Numbered from the stretch's first letter, positions 1-5,564 are shown. The stretch is DNA of 9,419 bases from Clostridiales bacterium (GCA_019418195.1 DYCJ01000048.1:2937-12355), one strand, 5' to 3'. A program made the numbers and translations. Notes: generated by a model from the letters alone, not told the origin.

Positions 1-114
1 CGCGTAGCCAAAAAGCAGGATGTCAAAATCCGGATGCTGCACGTACTTGTACACGCCGCATTTACCCAGGTCATTTCCTGAATATGTTTCAATATCAATA
101 CTGATCGTCTCCAT
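1..114 (-). CDS. Phage DNA polymerase, family A type (5' end only)
   Basis: Only the first 38 codons are visible; the gene runs off the left edge. The peptide begins METISIDIETYSGNDLGKCG and continues to a segment ending DILLFGYA. The SIDIET segment matches the ExoI motif (catalytic Asp and Glu) of the 3'-5' exonuclease domain. The whole N-terminus resembles the family A (PolI-like) replicative polymerases of Firmicutes phages, which commonly follow DUF2815 and DUF2800 genes. The ATG at 112-114 has a strong GGAGG ribosome binding site at 119-123, which fixes the start. It is the last visible gene of the replication module, 75 nt after the DUF2815 gene, and a long hairpin occupies most of that gap. 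The polymerase domain itself is outside the window, so the assignment rests on the N-terminus and the context. Confidence 0.85.
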   Translation of the reverse strand, partial: METISIDIETYSGNDLGKCGVYKYVQHPDFDILLFGYA

Positions 115-128
115 CTTTCCTCCAATCT

Positions 129-169
129 GGAAGAAGGCGCCGGCCATTTCTGACCGGCACCCGTCTTCC
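129..169 (-). promoter_or_regulatory. Long intercistronic hairpin with GAAA tetraloop
   Basis: Read on the minus strand, GCCGGTCA and TGGCCGGC (151-158 and 139-146) form an 8-bp stem with one G-U pair, closed by a GAAA (GNRA-type) tetraloop. The stem extends outward through GGGU/GCCU and, past a small internal loop, GGAAG/CUUCC. It ends 5 nt before the ribosome binding site of the polymerase gene. No U-run follows, so it is not a standard intrinsic terminator. An RNA stability, processing or translation-tuning element is an inference. Confidence 0.6.
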
Positions 170-189
170 CAAATATGATCATCCTGTTC

Positions 190-753
190 TTAGGAAAGGA
201 AATCTTCCTCATCCGCTTCCGCGAAATCATCCTCCGCCCTGCTCTTGCCGCCAAGGGGCTCGCCGTCCCGGATCTTCTGCAGGTTGTTCAGACCGCAAGC
301 AATCCCCTTGTTCCCGTTGCTGTTGAATGCGTAGAAATTGATGCTCGCCCTGCCGTACACCCCGGAATATACCTCGGAACGCTCCAGGATTGGGTTCCTG
401 TCCGCGTCCACGATCCCAGGCGCCGTGCCGCTGTTGGCGTTGATGAAATAAGAATTTGTGTAGGCCTCGTCATCCGGCCTTTCTGCGTCACCGTCACGCA
501 GGGGCGTCTTCAGCGCGGAAAGCGCCGGTACAGACCTGCCGTTTCCTTTCAGCTTGCTCTGCCCTTCCTCATAGGCCGCCTGGATCGCCGCCCGGATCTT
601 TTCCAACGTCTTCGTGTCAGACTTCGGGATGATCAGCGATACAGAATATTTCGGCGCGCCGCCATTGATGGACTTCGGCTCCCACGCATTGACATAGCTC
701 CATCTTGTATTGACTCCGGTAATTACTTTTGTTGGGTTATTGAACTTAGCCAT
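190..753 (-). CDS. DUF2815 family phage protein, probable ssDNA-binding protein
   Basis: A 187-residue protein with the DUF2815 hallmarks. These include YTNSYFINANS (98-108), a PGIVDADRNPI segment, EVYSGVYGRASINFYAFN (127-144), and GNKGIACGLNNLQKIRDGEPLGG (147-169). The last 15 residues (from 173) are strongly acidic and end DEEDFLS, like the acidic C-terminal tails by which bacterial SSBs recruit partners. Proteins of this family sit in phage replication modules beside polymerases and nucleases. A role as a phage single-stranded-DNA-binding protein is likely from family and context but is not proven by sequence alone. The ATG at 751-753 is preceded by GGAGG (763-767) with normal spacing, 14 nt after the stop of the DUF2800 gene, so the two are almost certainly co-transcribed. 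The length is typical for the family. Confidence 0.88.
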   Translation of the reverse strand: MAKFNNPTKVITGVNTRWSYVNAWEPKSINGGAPKYSVSLIIPKSDTKTLEKIRAAIQAAYEEGQSKLKGNGRSVPALSALKTPLRDGDAERPDDEAYTNSYFINANSGTAPGIVDADRNPILERSEVYSGVYGRASINFYAFNSNGNKGIACGLNNLQKIRDGEPLGGKSRAEDDFAEADEEDFLS

Positions 754-767
754 ACTGTTTTTCCTCC

Positions 768-1889
768 TTAATTTTCACTGAAATCTTCATATGCTGTATT
801 GAGCGCCGACCTCTTATCGGAATCCGGCACCAGCGCCGGCTTGCCCTGGGGCTTTACGATAAACGGGCCAAGCACTTCCTCAAACTTCTTTTTCCCCATA
901 AGGGCAGTCATGGCGGTGATGCCGAGAAGTTTCTTCTCATAAGGATCATACCCTGCGGATTCCGCCGCCGAAATGACTGCGGCCTCATCGCTGTATTTCC
1001 GGTTCGACCTGCCTTCCACAACTTTGAACCCTTCGTAATGAGTGCCGGACAAGGCTTGCTGCAGGGCGTATTCCTTGATATCCGCCGCCCAGGATACCAG
1101 TTCATCGATCTTTGGAAGGATCGCCGCGATCTCGGTCTCTTCCAAAGCGGCAGGCATCTCAAAGTCATAGCGGGCAAGTTCCAGGTTATATTCCGCCCTC
1201 TTGCGGCACGCCGCTTTCACTTTGCAGAACCGGCAGTGTTCCCCTGCTTTAAACTCCCCTTTGCCCTCATAAGCCAGGGCCGCCGTCGGCTTTAAGACTT
1301 CCTCCGCCCAGGCGAGCAGTTCTTCTTTTGCCATGGTACAGGTACTGACATTCTCACGCCGTGGCTGGAAGATGGTCATGCGGACTTCTTTGATATCATA
1401 CAGGCCGTCAAACAATTCCAAAGCGCCCAGCGCGTAGCACATCATCTGCGGGTTCTTCTCCGCGGATACAAGCACGCCTACCCCATACTTATAGTCAATG
1501 ACCTGCAGCGCCTCATCCGCCACGATCACACAGTCGCCGGTACCGAAACCGTCTTCCACCCATCGGGAAAAATCCAGTCTCTGCTCGATCAGCACCTGCG
1601 GATCCGGGCAATGCTTCTTTGCCGCCTCGATTTGTTCATTGACATAAGAACAATAGCTTTCCGCGCAGTCCCGCATCTCCTGGTCGTAATACGTAAGGTT
1701 TTCGGTCGGATCCGTCACATCTTTCCCCAGTGACTTCTCCACCAGATACGCGCAGAGTTCGTGGCAGTCGGTACCCTGCTGTGCGTAAGGGCTGGCCCTG
1801 TCTTCCTGCTCCGCGCACAGTTTTGCCGAAGGCGGGCATTCCAGCCATCGGTGGCTGGATGACGCCGATAAAAAAGCATGCTTTCCCAT
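768..1889 (-). CDS. DUF2800 family phage nuclease, PD-(D/E)XK, Cas4/AddB-like
   Basis: A 373-residue protein of the DUF2800 family, close to the RecB/Cas4/AddB nuclease superfamily. The N-terminus reads HAFLSASSSHRWLECPPSA. The PD-(D/E)XK core shows D119 (in GFGTGD) and D132-x-K134 (in VIDYK), followed by a QxxxY-type motif (Q148, Y152). Four cysteines, C18 plus C219, C222 and C228 (in HCRFCKVKAAC), have the one-plus-three spacing that binds a 4Fe-4S cluster in Cas4 and AddB. It probably processes DNA ends during phage replication or recombination. Its partner is plausibly the DUF2815 protein encoded 14 nt downstream. The ATG at 1887-1889 overlaps the stop of the upstream small gene as TAATG, which suggests translational coupling. 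The nuclease family is confident; the exact substrate is unknown. Confidence 0.88.
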   Translation of the reverse strand: MGKHAFLSASSSHRWLECPPSAKLCAEQEDRASPYAQQGTDCHELCAYLVEKSLGKDVTDPTENLTYYDQEMRDCAESYCSYVNEQIEAAKKHCPDPQVLIEQRLDFSRWVEDGFGTGDCVIVADEALQVIDYKYGVGVLVSAEKNPQMMCYALGALELFDGLYDIKEVRMTIFQPRRENVSTCTMAKEELLAWAEEVLKPTAALAYEGKGEFKAGEHCRFCKVKAACRKRAEYNLELARYDFEMPAALEETEIAAILPKIDELVSWAADIKEYALQQALSGTHYEGFKVVEGRSNRKYSDEAAVISAAESAGYDPYEKKLLGITAMTALMGKKKFEEVLGPFIVKPQGKPALVPDSDKRSALNTAYEDFSEN

Positions 1890-2197
1890 TATCCCAGCAC
1901 CTCCGCTTCCGCCATCACCGCCGCGTATTCCCCTTTATCCAGCGCGGACAGCTTGTCCGCCCCGTGCGCTTCAAGGATCTTCCTGATCTCTGCCGTATGC
2001 CCGGCCCGGGACTTCTCCGCCAGGAATGCCCTTACCTCGGTAAAGGTATATTCCTTTGCCGGCTCTGCCGGAGCTTCTTCCTTCTTTTCCCCTGTCTCAG
2101 AAAAAATCCCTGTCAGCTCATCGGCAATGTTCACCAGGCTCTCCCCGCACTTCTTCAGTTCCTGAACCAGAAAATCCAGTTCACTCATCTTTGACAT
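1889..2197 (-). CDS. Small phage protein of unknown function (102 aa)
   Basis: A 102-residue, strongly charged protein. The N-terminal half (MSKMSELDFLVQELKKCGES) looks helical or coiled-coil, followed by an acidic/proline linker (EKKEEAPAEPAKE, about 37-49). The C-terminal half (TEVRAFLAEKSRAGHTAEIR onward) looks like a small helical module ending in LSALDKGEYAAVMAEAEVLG. Similar C-terminal modules recur in small proteins of Firmicutes prophage replication modules, sometimes carrying an implausible rRNA-biogenesis label. No catalytic motif is visible. The ATG at 2195-2197 has an AGGAGG site lying inside the end of the upstream gene, and a second ATG three codons later is a weaker alternative. 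It overlaps the upstream gene by 13 nt, and its stop overlaps the nuclease start by 1 nt. The position suggests an accessory to the DUF2800/DUF2815 pair, which is inference. Confidence 0.75.
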   Translation of the reverse strand: MSKMSELDFLVQELKKCGESLVNIADELTGIFSETGEKKEEAPAEPAKEYTFTEVRAFLAEKSRAGHTAEIRKILEAHGADKLSALDKGEYAAVMAEAEVLG

Positions 2198-2400
2198 GTT
2201 TTTGCTCCTCCTTCCTCAACTTCACGGATGTCTACGGATTCCACGGTCTGCCCCGGCGACAGGAGATACACCTGCGTAAACTCCCCGAACAGGAACTTGA
2301 GCAGCCTTGCCGGAAGCTTCACATCCGCGCCCTTCAGCACGTTCTCTTTGCGCCCGCCGGAATCCGAGACGTTAATGACAATCCTATGTTTGACCGCCAT
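2185..2400 (-). CDS. Small conserved phage protein of unknown function (71 aa)
   Basis: A 71-residue protein beginning MAVKHRIVINVSDSGGRKEN, followed by a KLPARLLKFLFGEF segment and SPGQTVESVDIREVEEGG. The first half looks beta-rich and basic; no known motif stands out. The ATG at 2398-2400 follows a purine-rich GAGGTGAGG ribosome binding site, and a 93-nt gap containing a terminator separates it from the sigma-like gene. The 3' end carries the ribosome binding site of the next gene and overlaps it by 13 nt, which supports both as real genes. Small proteins of this kind are common at this place in clostridial prophage replication modules. I do not assign a function. Confidence 0.7.
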   Translation of the reverse strand: MAVKHRIVINVSDSGGRKENVLKGADVKLPARLLKFLFGEFTQVYLLSPGQTVESVDIREVEEGGAKTCQR

Positions 2401-2423
2401 TCTTTCCTCACCTCTCTTTCTGC

Positions 2424-2439
2424 AGGAAGCTGTCTTCCT
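2424..2439. repeat. Short perfect dyad in the gap after the sigma-like gene
   Basis: AGGAAG and CTTCCT are separated by CTGT, giving a perfect 6-bp stem with a 4-nt loop. It lies between the terminator at 2456-2485 and the start of the 71-residue protein. It may be a small hairpin in the 5' end of the following mRNA or a binding site; no function can be assigned. Confidence 0.35.
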
Positions 2440-2455
2440 TACATGTCACAGGCAA

Positions 2456-2485
2456 GAAAAAGGGGAGAGATTTTACCCTCTCCCC
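2456..2485 (-). terminator. Intrinsic terminator after the sigma-like gene
   Basis: On the minus strand GGGGAGAG (2485-2478) pairs perfectly with CTCTCCCC (2469-2462) across an 8-nt loop, followed directly by five T residues (2461-2457). It begins 8 nt past the stop of the sigma-like gene. This is a standard rho-independent terminator, placed between that gene and the rest of the replication genes. No obvious promoter follows it, so partial readthrough or antitermination may feed the downstream genes. Confidence 0.8.
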
Positions 2486-2493
2486 AAAAAACT

Positions 2494-3060
2494 TTAAAAA
2501 TATTTCTTAATGCACTCGATCGCCTTGTCATAATGAACCTTGGCCACCTTCACGCTCACGCCCATGATCTTCGCCGCCTCTGTCCTGGAGTATCCTTCCA
2601 GGCCGATCAGCCGGTAAGCCTGTCTCTGCCGGTCCGTCATCTTTTCAGCGGCGATCTCGCGAAGCTTCAGCACCTCATCCGGCACATCCTCATCAAAAGG
2701 GTCATAACTGGCCCCGGCAAGCACACTGCTCTTGTCCAGTTCTCCGTCATCCGTGTCTCCGGCTATGTAATCCAGGGAAAGATTCCAATCAATCGGATAC
2801 TTTTCGCCCGGATGCGCTTCTTCCCATTCCTTCTTCTCTGCCTTCTGCTCCGGTGTCAATTTCGGATGCCCGTTCTTGATGTTGTTGGTGACTTCATTAT
2901 CATCCATCCGGTGCAGATCCTGGATCCACACCTCGGTCACGCCCATCTCGCCCGGCCGGACTGTCGTATAAACCGTCCGGTAACCGCCGCGCCCGTCTTC
3001 AACACTCACTGGATAACGGTACACATTTCTCTGGTCCTGTCTCGTCTTTCTTACTCTCAT
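2494..3060 (-). CDS. Phage sigma-70 region 4-like transcription regulator
   Basis: A 188-residue protein. Residues about 138-186 (KMTDRQRQAYRLIGLEG onward, through YSRTEAAKIMGVSVKVAKVHYDKA) form a sigma-70 region 4 helix-turn-helix, the domain that contacts -35 elements. The N-terminal 135 residues show no recognisable region 2, but include WIQDLHRMDDNEVTNN (about 45-60), usual in short phage proteins annotated as sigma-70 family or ArpU-like regulators. It probably controls phage transcription rather than acting as a full sigma factor. The start at ATG 3058-3060 is chosen because GGAGG sits at 3066-3070. The frame stays open further upstream, but that extension has no ribosome binding site and is unlike the family. 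A hairpin can mask this ribosome binding site, and a terminator follows the stop. Confidence 0.82.
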   Translation of the reverse strand: MRVRKTRQDQRNVYRYPVSVEDGRGGYRTVYTTVRPGEMGVTEVWIQDLHRMDDNEVTNNIKNGHPKLTPEQKAEKKEWEEAHPGEKYPIDWNLSLDYIAGDTDDGELDKSSVLAGASYDPFDEDVPDEVLKLREIAAEKMTDRQRQAYRLIGLEGYSRTEAAKIMGVSVKVAKVHYDKAIECIKKYF

Positions 3061-3063
3061 GAT

Positions 3064-3088
3064 TGCCTCCTTAGCTGGCCGGGAGGCA
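3064..3088 (-). promoter_or_regulatory. Hairpin masking the ribosome binding site of the sigma-like gene
   Basis: On the minus strand TGCCTCC (3088-3082) is perfectly complementary to GGAGGCA (3070-3064), with an 11-nt loop. The second arm is the GGAGG ribosome binding site that precedes the ATG at 3060. The pairing would block ribosome loading, so this is a candidate translational control element. The pairing is seen in the sequence; regulation is inferred. Confidence 0.55.
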
Positions 3089-3099
3089 GTGAGAGCAGG

Positions 3100-3133
3100 G
3101 TACCCGGTACGGACTTCTGACCAAAGTACCCGG
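3100..3133. repeat. Duplicated GTACCCGG motif
   Basis: GTACCCGG occurs at 3100-3107 and 3126-3133, 26 bp apart, followed by TAC and AAC respectively. A third partial copy (GGTACT) lies near 3161. Because GGTACC is palindromic, the two copies could also fold on each other. The position 40-75 bp upstream of the sigma-like gene fits an operator or leader element, but none is recognised. Confidence 0.4.
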
Positions 3134-3181
3134 AACCGGCAAAATGCGCAGGAAAACAAGGGTACTTACACCCGTGTTCCG

Positions 3182-3204
3182 TCAGCTGTCTTTTTCACAG
3201 CTGA
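3182..3204. repeat. Perfect 8-bp inverted repeat, candidate operator
   Basis: TCAGCTGT (3182-3189) and ACAGCTGA (3197-3204) are exact reverse complements separated by 7 nt (CTTTTTC). The centre-to-centre distance of 15 bp and the location upstream of the phage genes fit a dimeric repressor site. It is not a terminator, because no T-run follows either arm. Function is inferred from shape and place only. Confidence 0.5.
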
Positions 3205-3276
3205 TTTCCACGGTATGTCGTATCCTGCCTCACTGCGCACATGCGGCCGATATGAATTTTTATCTGAGCATCTTTT

Positions 3277-3326
3277 GGATACTCATCAGGATCGGCATCC
3301 AAAGATGCAGGTTCTGGTCAACATCC
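3277..3326. repeat. Imperfect palindrome, unit 1 of a tandem pair
   Basis: Two ~24-bp arms (3277-3300 and, inverted, 3303-3326) with a 2-nt centre. By eye about 16 of 24 positions are complementary. The left arm has the pattern GGATAC-x2-ATCAG-x6-CATCC shared with unit 2. It is one of two units with a 68-bp period. Confidence 0.6.
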
Positions 3327-3344
3327 CAGTTTTTGTTATCCGCC

Positions 3345-3394
3345 GGATACCCATCAGAACCTTCATCCACGGATGAGGATTCTGATCCGTATCC
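3345..3394. repeat. Imperfect palindrome, unit 2 of a tandem pair
   Basis: Arms at 3345-3368 and, inverted, 3371-3394 around a 2-nt centre. The shared blocks are GGATAC, ATCAGAA and TCATCC, separated by short mismatched blocks (CC against GG, and CCT against TCC), so about 20 of 24 positions agree. The left arm matches that of unit 1 at roughly 18 of 24 positions, so the four arms form a family in alternating orientation. Confidence 0.7.
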
Positions 3395-3514
3395 ACCGTT
3401 CTATCTAGGTAAAAAAACATTTTTCCGATTTTTCTCCTATATTTCTCTGATAGAATTGCAACTCTCTATTTCTCAATTTTCCTCTATTATCGCCAATTTT
3501 TTTGAATCGCACGA

Positions 3515-3619
3515 GGAACCACACGTTGCCCAAATTGCCATAAAAAAGGTCAAAAAAAAGGCCTGAGGTGATTATTTCAATCACTTCAAGCCTTTTTACC
3601 TGGGAACCTAAAGTTGCCC
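3515..3619. repeat. 17-bp imperfect direct repeat flanking the terminator
   Basis: GGAACC-N4-GTTGCCC occurs at 3515-3531 and again at 3603-3619, 88 bp apart. All 13 fixed positions match, and the four spacer bases are ACAC in one copy and TAAA in the other. The pair brackets the terminator of the restriction operon and lies where the base composition changes. It may be a binding site pair or a scar of an insertion; no known att core is recognised. Confidence 0.5.
3552..3597 (-). terminator. Strong intrinsic terminator of the restriction operon
   Basis: The arms at 3555-3573 and 3579-3597 form a 19-bp stem with one mismatch and one G-U type pair around a 5-nt loop. On the minus strand it reads AAAAAGGCTTGAAGTGATT, loop, then the complementary arm ending in GGCC and eight T residues (3559-3552). 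It starts 30 nt beyond the stop of the metallopeptidase gene. The A-runs and T-runs on both sides mean it may also work on the plus strand. Confidence 0.9.
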
Positions 3620-3626
3620 TGAGTTT

Positions 3627-5564
3627 TTAATTTCCTGGGATTTCTTCGTATCCGCCAGCCTTTAGAACCATATTCCACTGGTCAATATCACCATCCATAT
3701 GGTACCGTATCAGTTTCCGATATAATTTATGAAGGTCAGAATCATTCAAATGACATCCTGCCTGATCCATCATCACATCACAGTATTGCTCGTCCAAATT
3801 CATTCCGATAAAGAGCGCCATAAGCTTCTCCAAAGAAGGCGTTCGCTTTCCAGACCGGTAGTGCTTTATCGTGGTATCACTGATATGCGATCTGTTTGCC
3901 AGGTTCAGAATCGATATACCCTTCCGTTTCATATGATATTTCAAAGTCTCGTTGAACACCAGCGGTGTCTCTTGCTTCACTTTGCGTTCCTTCGCAAATG
4001 TCTTCTTCATCTGTGCTACTTCCTTAGCTAGATCCTCTATACTCTGATTGTGATTAAATTGGGGATTGTAATGAGCTTCCACATACAGAGAAGCCTTAAC
4101 TTCCTGTGAAAGATAATATAGGCTATATACCTCCGCTTCCCGCGTAGATTCACTTTCACTGAATGATCTGTCGAAAATCAGGCAACATTCATTCGTATGC
4201 TCAAGCGCATATTGCGTAAGTTCATATTCATGTCTCGGTTCACCTGATTTCTTTAAATACTTATCATCATTTACACAGAAAACACATCCGGTATAAATGA
4301 TTGCTCCTGCATCTACCAAATTCTCAAGTTCAGCATTTGAATCTAATATTTCCTGTGCAGAAGCCTTATCCACTACAAATGTCTGATTCCTGCCCAAAGT
4401 TCCTATAGGGTAGTTTATAGGGTAATAGTATTCCCCATCAACAAAAAGATATGCCCCGTCTGCCGTATCAATACCAAGCTGTATCGCCCTTGTCTTCGCA
4501 GCATACTTAGAAACTCCAAAGCAGGAACCTAGCTTTTCAAGCGTCCGTTCCATAATATCGCCTGTTTGAAAATATGGCGTTCTGCTCTGTTCTTCATAAA
4601 TCTGATTGAACAATTCTATGAACATAGTACGCGGCATCAAAATACGCGGTGCCAATGCGTTTGCTTGCCATTCAGCCCACCAGATTGCTTTTTTTACCCC
4701 TTCCAGATTGTCAGAAGACATCTGCGGATTTACTTCGCAGGATAAACTATCCTCATCCTCATTCAAAAGTGAAAGAATTTTAAAGAACTTCTGGTGTTTC
4801 TCCCAATGCACAAATTCATGTGCAATCGTATTCAAGGAGCTGCCGATATCATCCATGAAAGTCCTGTCATGGCTGATAAGCATTGTTCCCGGATCTATTG
4901 TCTTATGAATGAGATATCTTTCGTTTTTTCCAGTAAGCTTCTGCACCATATAAGATGGATATTCATAGACGTCCACATCCGTATGTCTGAAGTACATCCT
5001 TCCAAATACATTCTCCGGAAGTGGAGCTTCATAATATTGTATTTCCATCTCTTGAAGAATGGTTTCCACCGGTAACCGCCATCCTTCAAAATAAATTGCA
5101 TCCCTGCAATAAAACTCATAAAAATTCTCTGCTTCCTCTTCCAGCATCTCCGTAGAAATATAAGGAATCAGATATTCATCCAACGCAGTTGTCATTTCAA
5201 ACTTTGCCGGATTATATTCTTCCGCTGAACTGTCTATGATTTCTAATCCATTCCTAAGAGATGCTTCCACATGCACCGTAAACCATCTTGTCTTTCGATC
5301 AGCATCATATTTTGACGTACCAAGCCCTTCCATAACAATATCAGCCGTCGCATTGACATCTATTTTCACGAATGGATCCGGAGCATCAACGCAACGAAGA
5401 GATTTCACGTCGATGTTCTCTATACGTTCATCACAAAGAGACATTACATTATGCCCGTGAAAACCTAAGCCATCATGGTGGTGTTTTACATAATCTGATA
5501 TCTCCCTATAAAGCAGCTCCTTGTGCTTATCCACAATGTAACTCTTAAAATCCTGATACGCCAT
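3627..5564 (-). CDS. Large ImmA/IrrE-like metallopeptidase with C-terminal XRE helix-turn-helix
   Basis: A 645-residue protein. Residues 249-253 (HEFVH) form the HEXXH zinc site, and E298 in WWAEWQANALAPRILMP is the likely third ligand; both are typical of ImmA/IrrE (COG2856) peptidases. These usually cleave a repressor or regulator. Residues about 535-590 (LKYHMKRKGISILNLANRSH onward, with SDTTIKHYRSGKRTPSLEKL) look like an XRE/Cro helix-turn-helix. The usual order is XRE first and peptidase second, so the order here is reversed. The first ~230 residues and the 330-530 region (including TGCVFC and ALEHTNECCLIFD) are unassigned. The ATG at 5562-5564 is chosen over an upstream TTG at 5582 because GGAGG precedes it, although the 11-nt spacing is long. 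It follows hsdR by 57 nt and is the last gene before the terminator. A regulatory or defence-accessory role tied to the restriction system is inference. Confidence 0.8.
   Translation of the reverse strand: MAYQDFKSYIVDKHKELLYREISDYVKHHHDGLGFHGHNVMSLCDERIENIDVKSLRCVDAPDPFVKIDVNATADIVMEGLGTSKYDADRKTRWFTVHVEASLRNGLEIIDSSAEEYNPAKFEMTTALDEYLIPYISTEMLEEEAENFYEFYCRDAIYFEGWRLPVETILQEMEIQYYEAPLPENVFGRMYFRHTDVDVYEYPSYMVQKLTGKNERYLIHKTIDPGTMLISHDRTFMDDIGSSLNTIAHEFVHWEKHQKFFKILSLLNEDEDSLSCEVNPQMSSDNLEGVKKAIWWAEWQANALAPRILMPRTMFIELFNQIYEEQSRTPYFQTGDIMERTLEKLGSCFGVSKYAAKTRAIQLGIDTADGAYLFVDGEYYYPINYPIGTLGRNQTFVVDKASAQEILDSNAELENLVDAGAIIYTGCVFCVNDDKYLKKSGEPRHEYELTQYALEHTNECCLIFDRSFSESESTREAEVYSLYYLSQEVKASLYVEAHYNPQFNHNQSIEDLAKEVAQMKKTFAKERKVKQETPLVFNETLKYHMKRKGISILNLANRSHISDTTIKHYRSGKRTPSLEKLMALFIGMNLDEQYCDVMMDQAGCHLNDSDLHKLYRKLIRYHMDGDIDQWNMVLKAGGYEEIPGN

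Larger units (their letters stand above)
3061..3626. other. Gene-free intergenic stretch rich in repeats
   Basis: No supportable gene lies between the sigma-like gene and the metallopeptidase gene. From left to right it holds a hairpin over a ribosome binding site, two GTACCCGG copies, a perfect 8-bp dyad and a pair of tandem imperfect palindromes. Then come an AT-rich segment (about 3400-3510) and the terminator of the restriction operon, flanked by a 17-bp imperfect direct repeat. A promoter for the leftward phage genes is expected here, but no convincing -35/-10 pair with good spacing was found. Base composition changes across this stretch from GC-richer on the left to AT-richer on the right. 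Confidence 0.7.

Noticed and set aside
175..771. Plus-strand 198-codon open frame
   Set aside because: It lies entirely opposite the DUF2815 gene, which has clear family motifs and a strong ribosome binding site.
2056..3120. Plus-strand 354-codon open frame
   Set aside because: It is antisense to three well-supported minus-strand genes and has no ribosome binding site or recognisable motif; long antisense frames are common opposite GC-rich genes.
3277..3394. CRISPR array
   Set aside because: There are only two units, the arms alternate in orientation and diverge, and there are no uniform repeats with unique spacers or nearby cas genes. The Cas4-like nuclease belongs to the phage DUF2800 family.
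3292..3420. Minus-strand 42-codon open frame (starts MFFYLDRTVDTD)
   Set aside because: The nearest purine-rich site is too far from the ATG, and the frame simply follows the palindromic repeats; no evidence of coding.
3400..3510. Possible minus-strand promoter in the AT-rich segment
   Set aside because: TTGAGA, TTGCAA and TTGGCG boxes and TATAGG/GATAAT-like boxes occur, but none pair at 16-18 bp with a good match, so no promoter is called.
3473..3541. Minus-strand 22-codon open frame (starts MAIWATCGSS)
   Set aside because: No ribosome binding site; it begins right after the T-run of the terminator. Left out as a chance frame.
3144..3566. Plus-strand 140-codon open frame in the intergenic stretch
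   Set aside because: No ribosome binding site, no protein-like family features, and it runs over the palindromes, the AT-rich segment and into the terminator stem.
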